Shown: piece after piece, positions 8,762 through 16,132 of the stretch
Layout of the letters: each line of letters opens with the position of its first letter
Numbering within the stretch: position 1 is the stretch's first letter
Source of the DNA: Pseudolabrys sp.
GTDB taxonomy: Bacteria; Pseudomonadota; Alphaproteobacteria; Rhizobiales; Xanthobacteraceae
Direction of reading: 5' to 3'
Assembly: GCA_030655215.1 (NCBI GenBank)
Contig: JAURVZ010000071.1
Span: forward strand, 83,980-147,979
DNA: 64,000 nt
Position numbers and translations under genes: made by a program
The notes under the pieces: generated by a model
Seen by the model: only the letters and a program-made list of their open reading frames with translations
Databases searched by the model: none
Told to the model about the DNA's origin: nothing

Positions 8762-10183
8762 TTGACCACTTTTAACGACTTCGGCCTCGCTGAGCCGATC
8801 CTTCGCGCCCTTGTCGAAGAGAACTACACCACCCCCACCCCGATCCAGGCCCAGACCATCCCGATCGTCCTCACCGGCAAGGACGTCATCGGCATTGCCC
8901 AGACCGGCACCGGCAAGACCGCGTCCTTCGCGCTGCCGATCCTGAACCACATCTTCACCAAGCGCCTGCGCCCGGAACGTAAATCCTGCCGCGTTCTCGT
9001 CCTGTCGCCGACCCGCGAATTGTCGGGCCAGATTGCCGACAGCTTCCGCGCCTATGGCCGTCACATGAAGCCGCTGGCGATCGAACTCGCCATTGGCGGC
9101 GTACCGATCAACCGCCAGATCCGCGGCGTCGCGCATGGCGTCGAAGTGCTTGTCGCCACGCCGGGCCGTCTGCTCGATCTGGTGCATCAGCGCGCCATCA
9201 CGCTGAATCAGGTCGAAATCCTCGTCCTCGACGAAGCCGACCGCATGCTCGACATGGGCTTCATCAACGACATCCGTAAGGTTGTCGCGATGCTGCGCAA
9301 GGAGCGCCAGACCCTGTTCTTCTCGGCCACAATGCCGGGCGAGATCACCAAGCTGGCCGATTCGATGCTGACCAACCCCGAGAAGGTCGCCGTCACCCCG
9401 CAGGCCTCGACCGTCGACCGTATCGAACAGCGCGTCATCCTGACCGAGAAGTCGGCCAAGAACGATTTGCTGGTCGAAACCCTGAAAACCGAGACCACCG
9501 ACCGCGTTCTGGTGTTCACCCGGACCAAGCATGGCGCCGACAAGGTCGTCCGCCATTTGCAGAAGTGCGGCTTCGGCGCCGAGGCCATCCACGGCAACAA
9601 GTCGCAAAACCAGCGTGAGCGCGTTCTGGCCGATTTCCGCAGCGGCAAGCTGCGCATCCTGATCGCCACCGACATTGCCGCCCGCGGCATTGACGTGGAT
9701 GGCGTCAGCCATGTCGTCAATTATGACCTGCCGAACATCCCGGAATCCTATGTCCACCGCATCGGCCGCACCGCGCGCGCCGGCCGCGATGGCGTGGCGA
9801 TTTCGTTCTGCGATCACGAAGAGGCAGCGTTCCTGCGCGACATCCAGCGCATGATCCGCATCACCATCCCGTCGATTGACAAGCGCACCGGCATCCGTCC
9901 GGCGGCGCGCCCGGCCGATCATCACCAGGCCAGCAACCGGCCGAACCGTGGCCGCGGCGCTGCCGGTAACAACGGCGGTAACGGCGGCAATCGCAATGGC
10001 GGCAACAACCGCAACGGCGGCGGCAATCGTAACGGCAGCAACCAGGGCCGGACGAGCAACCGCGGCAGCCAGGGCGGCAACCCGCCGATTCCGCGCGCGG
10101 AATCGACCCCGGGCGAGCCAAACAGCATTGGAAGCGTCACTTTCCTGCAGCGGGGCGGCAATCGCACGCCGCGGGCCAGCTAA
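8762..10183 (+). CDS. DEAD-box ATP-dependent RNA helicase
   Basis: This is an RNA helicase of the RhlE/DeaD type with all core motifs. Q-motif: TPTPIQ. Motif I: AQTGTGKT near residue 46. Then PTRELSGQ, TPGRLLD, DEAD near residue 157 and SAT. The second RecA domain has VFTRTKHGADK, IATDIAARGIDV and HRIGRTARAG. The C-terminal 80 residues are a low-complexity tail of Asn, Gly and Arg with repeated NGGN and NRNGG units, which usually binds RNA non-specifically. I prefer the TTG at 8762 because the conserved region begins directly after it; the ATG at 8693 is the alternative. A strong terminator follows. The IF-1-like gene is next, which suggests shared work on translation or cold adaptation. Confidence 0.9.
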   Translation: MTTFNDFGLAEPILRALVEENYTTPTPIQAQTIPIVLTGKDVIGIAQTGTGKTASFALPILNHIFTKRLRPERKSCRVLVLSPTRELSGQIADSFRAYGRHMKPLAIELAIGGVPINRQIRGVAHGVEVLVATPGRLLDLVHQRAITLNQVEILVLDEADRMLDMGFINDIRKVVAMLRKERQTLFFSATMPGEITKLADSMLTNPEKVAVTPQASTVDRIEQRVILTEKSAKNDLLVETLKTETTDRVLVFTRTKHGADKVVRHLQKCGFGAEAIHGNKSQNQRERVLADFRSGKLRILIATDIAARGIDVDGVSHVVNYDLPNIPESYVHRIGRTARAGRDGVAISFCDHEEAAFLRDIQRMIRITIPSIDKRTGIRPAARPADHHQASNRPNRGRGAAGNNGGNGGNRNGGNNRNGGGNRNGSNQGRTSNRGSQGGNPPIPRAESTPGEPNSIGSVTFLQRGGNRTPRAS

Positions 10184-10190
10184 TATCGGT

Positions 10191-10249
10191 AAAAAAGCCC
10201 GTCCCAGTGCCTGATTTTGGCCTTCGGCACTGGGGCGGGACGATTTTTT
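10191..10249 (+). terminator. rho-independent terminator after the helicase gene
   Basis: A stem of CCCGTCCCAGTGCC against GGCACTGGGGCGGG, with a short loop, is followed by a T-run at 10243-10249. It separates the helicase transcript from the IF-1-like gene. Confidence 0.9.
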
Positions 10250-10294
10250 CGGATATAGAGCGGGCCGAGCGAGAGCTGACCGGAGAGGGATTGG

Positions 10295-10567
10295 ATGGCT
10301 AAGGAAGAATTGCTGGAATTCGACGGCACGGTGACCGAGGTGTTGCCGGACGGAAATTTCCGGGTGAAGCTCGATAACGAGCACGAGGTGCTGGCCTATA
10401 CCGCCGGCAAGATGCGCAAATTCCGCATCCGTACCGGCGTCGGTGACCGCGTGATCGTGGAAATGTCGCCTTACGATTTGCAGCGCGGACGCATCAGCTT
10501 CCGCCACAAGGGCGACGCTCCCTCGCCCTCACCGCAGAGCCGCCGGCCGAACTTCCGCAGACGGTAA
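10295..10567 (+). CDS. infA: translation initiation factor IF-1, long-tailed paralogue
   Basis: This 90-residue S1/OB-fold protein aligns with IF-1 over its first 72 residues. It starts [11 protein letters not shown] and contains [20 protein letters not shown] and [18 protein letters not shown]-1 binds the 30S A site during initiation. The standard alphaproteobacterial IF-1 ends near residue 72 and is more tightly conserved. This one diverges at several positions and carries an 18-residue tail rich in Ser, Pro and Arg ending RRPNFRRR. It is therefore probably a second infA copy. The ribosome binding site (GGAGAGGG) and start are clear. Its position right after an RNA helicase suggests a condition-specific role, which is inference. 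Confidence 0.88.
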   Translation: MAKEELLEFDGTVTEVLPDGNFRVKLDNEHEVLAYTAGKMRKFRIRTGVGDRVIVEMSPYDLQRGRISFRHKGDAPSPSPQSRRPNFRRR

Positions 10568-10585
10568 TCACTGCATCATTGTTTC

Positions 10586-10618
10586 GAAAAATGCCGGCCT
10601 TCGCGCCGGCATTTTTTA
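10586..10618. terminator. bidirectional rho-independent terminator
   Basis: The hairpin ATGCCGGC-CTTC-GCGCCGGCAT has an A-run before and a T-run after it. It sits between the converging IF-1 gene and the first transglutaminase gene and can serve both. Confidence 0.88.
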
Positions 10619-10623
10619 TGCCG

Positions 10624-11445
10624 TCACGCCGCCGCCTGCGCCTGCACTTCTTCCGTGATCACCTTGAAACCCGAAAGAATGCCGGGGCCGAACGTTGTCG
10701 CGATGGCGACGTCGGTGGCGTCGCGGCCCCGCGCCATCAGGATGCGGCCAATGCGCGGCACCTTGTGGCGGGCATCGAATGTGTACCAGCGGCCGCCGAG
10801 GAAGACCTCGAACCAGGCGCTGAAATCCATCGGCGCCGGATCGCGCGGCACGCCGATATCGCCGAGATATCCGGTGCAATAGCGCGCCGGAATATTCATG
10901 CAGCGGCACAAGGTGATCGCGAGATGCGCGAAATCGCGGCACACGCCGCGTTGTTCGTTATTGGCATCCCACGCCGTCTTCATCGGATTGGCGTGCTGAT
11001 AGCCAAACGTAATGCGCTCATGCGTATAGGCGACGATCGCCTCGACCAGCGGCCAGCCTTTCGGCAAATGGCCGAACAAGGACCAGGCCGTGTTCGATAA
11101 TTTATCGGTCTCGCAGTAGCGGCTGCCGAGCAGATAGACGAGCACCTCAACCGGCAGATCCTCGAGCCGGTGCTGCTGCGCGTAGGGCTCAACGGCGTCG
11201 TGCAGCCCGGAATCGTTGACCAGGAAATCGGCCGAGAACGTCGTGCGCCCGGCCGGCGCGGTGACGACGTGGCAGAAATTCCCGAACGTGTCGTGATAGG
11301 TGTTCACCGGAATCGCCGGGTCCATCATGATGCGATCGCGCGTGATCACGTCATGGGCGCGCGACGAATGCACGCTCAGTTGCAGGATCATCGGCGTCGG
11401 GTTTGGACAGTCGTAGGAAATCTCGTAGCCGCAGCGGATCTGCAT
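10624..11445 (-). CDS. transglutaminase-like protein lacking the usual catalytic His (paralogue 1)
   Basis: This is a 273-residue protein of the bacterial transglutaminase-like cysteine peptidase superfamily. The catalytic-type cysteine is C169 in RGVCRDFAH, and the third triad position is D224 in FDAR. Where active family members carry His in HAWxEV, this protein reads SAWFEV (S209). No signal peptide is visible. It is 273 residues long like the next gene, and the two are clear tandem paralogues (shared GSRYCETD, ITLCRC and NIPARYCTGYLGD). Because the His is replaced, peptidase activity by the normal mechanism is doubtful; a nearby histidine could substitute. A terminator follows the upstream paralogue, so this gene probably has its own promoter. 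Confidence 0.82.
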   Translation of the reverse strand: MQIRCGYEISYDCPNPTPMILQLSVHSSRAHDVITRDRIMMDPAIPVNTYHDTFGNFCHVVTAPAGRTTFSADFLVNDSGLHDAVEPYAQQHRLEDLPVEVLVYLLGSRYCETDKLSNTAWSLFGHLPKGWPLVEAIVAYTHERITFGYQHANPMKTAWDANNEQRGVCRDFAHLAITLCRCMNIPARYCTGYLGDIGVPRDPAPMDFSAWFEVFLGGRWYTFDARHKVPRIGRILMARGRDATDVAIATTFGPGILSGFKVITEEVQAQAAA

Positions 11446-11527
11446 CGGAACCCAAGCTCCAGATGTTGGAGGTGACTAAGGCTGGATAAGAGCCTTTGGG
11501 CTACAAAGTTCCTGTGTTTCCGGGCTT

Positions 11528-11562
11528 AAAACGCACAACGCGCGGAATTCCCGCGCGTTGCA
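11528..11562 (-). terminator. rho-independent terminator after the second transglutaminase gene
   Basis: The stem CAACGCGCGG/CCGCGCGTTG lies just past the end of the minus-strand gene at 11589, followed on that strand by a short T-tract. Confidence 0.7.
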
Positions 11563-11588
11563 TATTTTATCAGCAAGACTGCCAAAGA

Positions 11589-12410
11589 TCAGGCAGTGGC
11601 CGGCGCTGCTGCATCATCGGTCACGACCTTGAAGCCGGTCATGGTTTGCGGACCGAACGACGTGACGATGGCAACGTCTGTGGCGTCGCGCCCGCGCGCC
11701 ATCAGGATGCGGCCGAGCCGCGGCACGTTGTTGCGCGGATCGAAGATGTGCCAGGCGCCGCCGAGATAGACTTCCATCCAGGCCGCGAAATCACCGGCCG
11801 CCCACGGCTTCGGCGTGCCCATATCACCGAGATAGCCGGTGCAATAGCGCGCCGGAATGTTGAGGCAGCGGCACAATGTAATCGCTAGATGGGCGAAGTC
11901 GCGGCACACGCCCTTGCGCTTCTGATGCACCTCAAAGGCGCTCATCGTGGCATCGGCATCGTTATAACCGAACTTGATGTGGTTATGCGCATAGTCGCAA
12001 ACCGCCTGCACCAAGGTCCAGCCCGGCGGCAAATGTCCGAACTGCTTCCAGGCAAAGTCCGACATCCGGTCGGTTTCGCAATAGCGGCTGCCAAGCAGAT
12101 AGATCAGAACTTCCGGCGGCAGGTCCTGAAGCGCGTGCTGTTTCGCGTCCAGCACGATCGGATCGACCTTGCCTGAGTCCTGAATGAGGAAGTCGGTGGT
12201 GATCTCGAGCCGGCCTTTTGGCGCGGTGATGACGTGACAGAAATTGCCGAAGCTGTCGTGGTAGGTGCGCGCCGGAATCGGCGGCGCAAATTTGATGCGG
12301 TCCCAGCTCAGAAGATCCGGCGTGCGCGAAGGATGCACGCTCAATTCCAGGATCATCGGTGTGGGCTGCGGGCACTCATAGGTGATCTCAAAACCCGCGC
12401 GGACTTTCAT
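11589..12410 (-). CDS. transglutaminase-like protein lacking the usual catalytic His (paralogue 2)
   Basis: This 273-residue paralogue of the preceding protein has the cysteine C169 in KGVCRDFAH and D224 in FDPR. Alanine (A209, AAWMEV) stands at the triad histidine position. I set the start at 12410 because AAAGGAG precedes that ATG at the right distance; an in-frame ATG 42 bp further upstream has no such site. Tandem duplication with preserved C and D but lost H in both copies suggests the residue was lost before duplication and that the fold is maintained for another role, such as peptide binding or an altered hydrolase. Partners could be the third transglutaminase next to it or the ATP-grasp locus at 28-35 kb. 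Confidence 0.83.
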   Translation of the reverse strand: MKVRAGFEITYECPQPTPMILELSVHPSRTPDLLSWDRIKFAPPIPARTYHDSFGNFCHVITAPKGRLEITTDFLIQDSGKVDPIVLDAKQHALQDLPPEVLIYLLGSRYCETDRMSDFAWKQFGHLPPGWTLVQAVCDYAHNHIKFGYNDADATMSAFEVHQKRKGVCRDFAHLAITLCRCLNIPARYCTGYLGDMGTPKPWAAGDFAAWMEVYLGGAWHIFDPRNNVPRLGRILMARGRDATDVAIVTSFGPQTMTGFKVVTDDAAAPATA

Positions 12411-12521
12411 ACAAACTCCTTTGCCCGGCAGACGAGTGTCTGTCGGGTACATGACTTAAGGAAACTGGAGGCGTTAGGTTCCCCACTCTATCTGAGCTTG
12501 CCGCTCGATAGGTGGTAATCT

Positions 12522-13388
12522 TCAAGCCTGGGCGGCAGCCACGCGAACGGCGACTTTCATGGCGATCTGGTCCGCTGAGCGGCCAAAATAGCTACCTTGC
12601 AGTGGAATGGCCTCGCGCGGGTCGTTGACCACGGCAATGCGCACCAGATTCTTGTTGCCGACCGTGCCGCTGGCCGGATCGAAATCGACCCAGCCGGGAC
12701 CGGGCACATAGACCTGCGCCCAGGCATGCGTATTGCCGCCATCGAGCACGGCTTCTTCCGGCTTGTCGTCACCTTCCAGATAGAGGTATCCGGATACGAA
12801 ACGGGCAGCGAAACCGAGGTGGCACAAGGCCGCGATCATCAGCAGCGCGTGGTCGCGGCAGGAGCCGCTGGCCAGCTTCAGCGTCTGCTCGGGCGTCTGG
12901 ATGCCCTTTTCGTGACGCGCGGCGTGCTTAAACCGCCGCTTGATCGTCTGCGTCATGCCGATGAGCAGGTCATACGTGTCGGCAGTGCCGTCGGCGCGCA
13001 GGAAGCCTTCGGCCCAGCTTTGCACGCGCGGATGCGCCTTGCCCGGCGGCAGCACCGGCGGGTGATCTTCATCACGGGCGAAAGGGAATGTGCGGGCCTC
13101 GTCGGCGATGTCGTGCGCGGCAAAATTCATGGCGCAATGGTCGAGGCGAATGGTGCTTTCGAAGCGCAAAACAGCCGCCCTTCTGTCAAATTGGGCGGTG
13201 GCGACGTAATTACCAAGTTCGTCGCGGGTCCAGGACAGCTTGCGCGGCTTCGGCGCAATGGCGATCTCGCTATCGAGGACGACCTGGTCGCCGTCGTCGC
13301 GCGGCCGCAACATCATGCGGTGTTCGCCAAAGGCGACCGGCTGCCGGTAGTGGTAGGTGGTGACGTGCTTAATGACGAAAATCGGCAT
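12522..13388 (-). CDS. transglutaminase family protein with intact Cys-His-Asp triad
   Basis: This 288-residue protein has the N-terminal bacterial transglutaminase b-sandwich domain (residues about 1-85, YHYRQPVAFGEHR at the start) followed by the catalytic core. The triad is complete: C177 in GSCRDHALL, H221 in THAWAQVY and D237 in DFDPASG. Family members are usually protein or peptide hydrolases rather than crosslinkers. No signal peptide is visible, so it is probably cytoplasmic. It is separated from the paralogue pair by about 110 bp on the same strand. An N-formylglutamate amidohydrolase gene diverges from it 108 bp away. The product closely resembles the N-terminal part of the DUF2126 protein at 28.3 kb. 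Confidence 0.87.
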   Translation of the reverse strand: MPIFVIKHVTTYHYRQPVAFGEHRMMLRPRDDGDQVVLDSEIAIAPKPRKLSWTRDELGNYVATAQFDRRAAVLRFESTIRLDHCAMNFAAHDIADEARTFPFARDEDHPPVLPPGKAHPRVQSWAEGFLRADGTADTYDLLIGMTQTIKRRFKHAARHEKGIQTPEQTLKLASGSCRDHALLMIAALCHLGFAARFVSGYLYLEGDDKPEEAVLDGGNTHAWAQVYVPGPGWVDFDPASGTVGNKNLVRIAVVNDPREAIPLQGSYFGRSADQIAMKVAVRVAAAQA

Positions 13389-13496
13389 TACTACGGTCCC
13401 CGATCGCGGTAGTCTGTTGTTATAGATGCATAATCCAGGCCACTGACAGCTCGGCGTGCGCCGCTTGGCCTGATTTGAACAGCAAAGAATTAAGTA

Positions 13497-14285
13497 ATGG
13501 GTACGATTGAGAGCAATCCTCTGGGAAGACTACTTGGTGACGACGAGCCGTCGCCGGTCACCATCACCAACGCGACTGGCAACTCACCATTGCTGATCGT
13601 CGCTGACCATGCCGGAAACCGCATACCGCGTGTGCTTGGCAACCTCGGCGTTTCCGACAGCGAACGGGCACGGCATATCGGCCTGGACATCGGCATTGCT
13701 GGCGTTTGCCGCCATATGGCCGCGGCGTTCGATGCCTGCCTGATCCAGCAGATCTATTCGCGTCTGGTGATCGATTGTAACCGGCCACCGGGTTCGGCGA
13801 CGTCAATGCCGGAGATCAGCGAGTCGACGCCGATCCCGGGCAATGTCGGTCTGAGCGAGGCCGACAAGGCGGCGCGCATCGCCGAGATATTCACACCGTA
13901 TCACGAGGCCGTCGCCGCGGAAATCGACCGTCGCCTGCAAGGCACCTTGCCGGTGGCCTTGGTGGCCATGCACTCATTCACGCCGACTTATAAAGGCGTC
14001 GACAGACCATGGCATGCCGGCGTGCTCTATAATCGCGATGCCCGCTTTGCGCAGAAGCTGCGCTTCCTGCTCGAGCGCGAGACGCAACTGGTGGTCGGCG
14101 ACAACGAGCCCTACAGCGTCGATGATGAGACCGACCATACCATTCCAGTGCATGGCGAGCGTCGCAAGCTGCACCACATCGCCATCGAGATCCGGCAGGA
14201 CTTGATCACCGAGGAAGCCGGGCAGATGGAGTGGGCGGAGCGGTTGGGGCGGCTTCTTCCCTTGGCGTATTCCGAGCTTCTCTAA
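13497..14285 (+). CDS. N-formylglutamate amidohydrolase family protein
   Basis: This is a 262-residue member of the FGase family, a zinc peptidase-like fold that hydrolyses N-formyl-L-glutamate to formate and glutamate. The family landmarks VADHAGNRIP near residue 35, HIGLDIGI near residue 60 and YSRLVIDCNRP near residue 87 are present. The length is normal. In histidine degradation the gene sits with hut genes, but none are in this window. Instead it lies head-to-head with the intact transglutaminase gene, so it may act on another N-acyl glutamate or aspartate compound. There is no convincing ribosome binding site close to the ATG at 13497. The family call is firm and the substrate is open. 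Confidence 0.83.
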   Translation: MGTIESNPLGRLLGDDEPSPVTITNATGNSPLLIVADHAGNRIPRVLGNLGVSDSERARHIGLDIGIAGVCRHMAAAFDACLIQQIYSRLVIDCNRPPGSATSMPEISESTPIPGNVGLSEADKAARIAEIFTPYHEAVAAEIDRRLQGTLPVALVAMHSFTPTYKGVDRPWHAGVLYNRDARFAQKLRFLLERETQLVVGDNEPYSVDDETDHTIPVHGERRKLHHIAIEIRQDLITEEAGQMEWAERLGRLLPLAYSELL

Positions 14286-14368
14286 ACCCGTCAAAAGGCA
14301 GGGCTCCAAACTCCGTTCGTTACCGCGAAAGCGGCACGTCGATAACGCAGCGAAGTTCTCTTTCTTCA

Positions 14369-14490
14369 CCTCCCCCCTTGCGGGGGAGGTCAACGCGCGA
14401 AGCGCGGCGGGAGGGGGGTAATCGCGATAACTGAAAATAAGTCATACCCCCCTCCCCAACCCTCCCCCGCAAGGGGGGAGGGAGAAGAAA
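14369..14490. repeat. palindromic C-rich intergenic repeat
   Basis: Facing arms CCTCCCCCCTTGCGGGGGAGG at the left and CCTCCCCCGCAAGGGGGGAG at the right each form a hairpin, and the two can pair with one another across a 60-bp centre that includes CGCGCGAAGCGCGG. This is a common Rhizobiales repeat type. No gene is visible in the gap from 14286 to 14563. Confidence 0.72.
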
Positions 14491-14563
14491 GGGCGCCCCA
14501 CAAAGCCCACATTGGCTTAGGGTAATGCGGCTTGCGCGTGGGGCGCGGAAATCCGGGTGGTTC

Positions 14564-16045
14564 ATGAAGGCCTTCAAGCTGTTGAGTCTGATTGCAGCGA
14601 TAGCAATCATTGCCGGCCCTGCGTTGGCGCAGGAGAAGGCTCCGGACAAACCGCCGGAACAAAAGCGAGAGCCGGCACAAAACATCCTGCGCCTGCTGCC
14701 CGCTGACTCAACCAGCGAAAAAACAATCACCACGGCGCAAGGCAAGCTGACTTACACCGCAACCGCCGGCACGCTCGCCTTCTACGACCAGCAGGGCAAC
14801 CAGAGCGCCTCGGTCTACTACACCGCCTATACCGTGAAGGGCGCCAACCGGCCGGTGACCTTCGGCTTCAATGGCGGGCCGGGCGCGGCTTCCGCCTATT
14901 TGCATCTCGGCCTTGTCGGCCCGCGCGTTCTTGAACTGGGGCCGGATGGTCACGATGCCACGAAAGCAGCGCTCCGCGACAATCCTGAAACATGGCTGCG
15001 CTTTACCGATCTGGTGATGATCGATCCGATCGGCACCGGCTGGAGCCGCGCTGCGTCGGCAGATGGCGCCAAGGGATTCTGGAGCGTCAATAGCGACGCC
15101 AATGCGATGGCGAAAGCGATCTCGCTTTATGTCGCGCACAACAACCGCGGCGCTTCGCAGAAATTCCTGCTCGGCGAAAGCTATGGCGGCCTGCGCGCGG
15201 TGAAGACGGCGCGCGCGCTGCTGCGCGATCAGGGGCTTGCTGTCAGCGGCCTTGTATTGTTGTCGCCGCTGCTGGAAGGCTGGCTCACCTTCGGTGATGA
15301 CAATTCGGCATTGCGCGCCGCACTGCAGCTGCCATCACTCGCCGCGGCCGAACTGGAGCGCAAGAAGACCTTCACGCTGGAAGCGCAATTGGCGGCGGAG
15401 AAATTCGCCATGACCGACTATCTGACGACCATCGCGGTGCGGCCACCGCAGGGCGACGCCGCCAAGGCGTTCTATGCCCGCGTTGCCGGATTCGTCGGTC
15501 TGCCGGAAGAAACTGTGCGGCAATCGCGCGGCTTCATCAATGATTTCGTCAAGAGCCTGCGCATCGGCAAGATCGTCAGCCGCTATGACGCCGACTTCGC
15601 CGTCGACGATCCGTTTCCGGACCGGCGCACGGCGCGTGGCGGCGACCCGGTGCTCGATGGCGTGACGCGCGCCTATGGCGGCGGCTTTGCCGACTATGCC
15701 CGCAACGAACTCGGCTTCAAGACCGAAATGACCTACACGCTGCTCGCCAATGACGTGAACGGCGCCTGGGACTGGCATGCCAGCCGTTTCCAGGTCAGCT
15801 CAGAAGACGACATGCGGACGTTGCTGGCCTTCAGCCCGACCTTCAAGATTTTGGTCGCGCATGGCTACAGCGACATGGTCACGCCCTATGGCATGACGCG
15901 CTATGTGCTTGACCACATCCCGCCCATCGGCACGCCCGGCCGGGTGCGGCTGAACCTCTACCGCGGCGGCCACATGTTTTATATCGACCCGCAGGAACGC
16001 AAGGCGTTCAGCAACGATGCGGCATCGTTCTACCGCGCCGACTAG
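14564..16045 (+). CDS. secreted serine carboxypeptidase-like protein (peptidase S10 family)
   Basis: This is an a/b-hydrolase of the S10 type with an N-terminal signal peptide (MKAFKLLSLIAAIAIIAGPALAQ; cleavage after ALA-Q). The oxyanion segment GFNGGPGAAS and the nucleophile S206 in GESYGG are clear. The C-terminal acid/base region includes AHGYSDMVTPY and the His in GGHMF. S10 enzymes remove C-terminal residues from peptides at acidic pH. Bacterial members of this group are periplasmic or secreted and poorly studied. I placed the start at 14564 so that the signal peptide has a short n-region; an ATG at 14525 would add 13 residues. The flanking repeat upstream and the hairpin downstream suggest a single-gene transcript. 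Confidence 0.85.
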   Translation: MKAFKLLSLIAAIAIIAGPALAQEKAPDKPPEQKREPAQNILRLLPADSTSEKTITTAQGKLTYTATAGTLAFYDQQGNQSASVYYTAYTVKGANRPVTFGFNGGPGAASAYLHLGLVGPRVLELGPDGHDATKAALRDNPETWLRFTDLVMIDPIGTGWSRAASADGAKGFWSVNSDANAMAKAISLYVAHNNRGASQKFLLGESYGGLRAVKTARALLRDQGLAVSGLVLLSPLLEGWLTFGDDNSALRAALQLPSLAAAELERKKTFTLEAQLAAEKFAMTDYLTTIAVRPPQGDAAKAFYARVAGFVGLPEETVRQSRGFINDFVKSLRIGKIVSRYDADFAVDDPFPDRRTARGGDPVLDGVTRAYGGGFADYARNELGFKTEMTYTLLANDVNGAWDWHASRFQVSSEDDMRTLLAFSPTFKILVAHGYSDMVTPYGMTRYVLDHIPPIGTPGRVRLNLYRGGHMFYIDPQERKAFSNDAASFYRAD

Positions 16046-16063
16046 CCCTGCGCTATTTGCGCC

Positions 16064-16080
16064 GGGGTCCGAATTTTGCA
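16064..16080 (+). promoter_or_regulatory. possible sigma-54 promoter upstream of puuD (weak -24 half)
   Basis: The sequence GGGGTCCGAATTTTGCA has the invariant GG and GC at the correct 10-bp interval and a perfect TTGCA -12 element. The -24 half lacks the usual TGGCAC. A start site would fall near 16092, about 40 bp ahead of puuD. It is weaker than the two other candidates in this island. Confidence 0.35.
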
Positions 16081-16087
16081 TAACCTG

Positions 16088-16117
16088 CCGTAAGCCCGGC
16101 CTGCCGGGCACTTACGG
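16088..16117 (+). other. strong stem-loop upstream of puuD
   Basis: CCGTAAG at 16088 pairs with CTTACGG at 16111, and the inner CCCGG at 16095 pairs with CCGGG at 16104; two bases bulge out on the right side. No T-run follows, only TTTGGGGG. It may end the S10 peptidase transcript or act as a 5' leader structure for puuD. Confidence 0.55.
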
Positions 16118-16132
16118 TTTGGGGGCTGCGGC

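Noticed and set aside
8723-10507. 594-codon open frame on the minus strand opposite the helicase and IF-1 genes
   Set aside because: It covers two genes and a terminator and has no recognisable domain; it is a composition effect of GC-rich codons.
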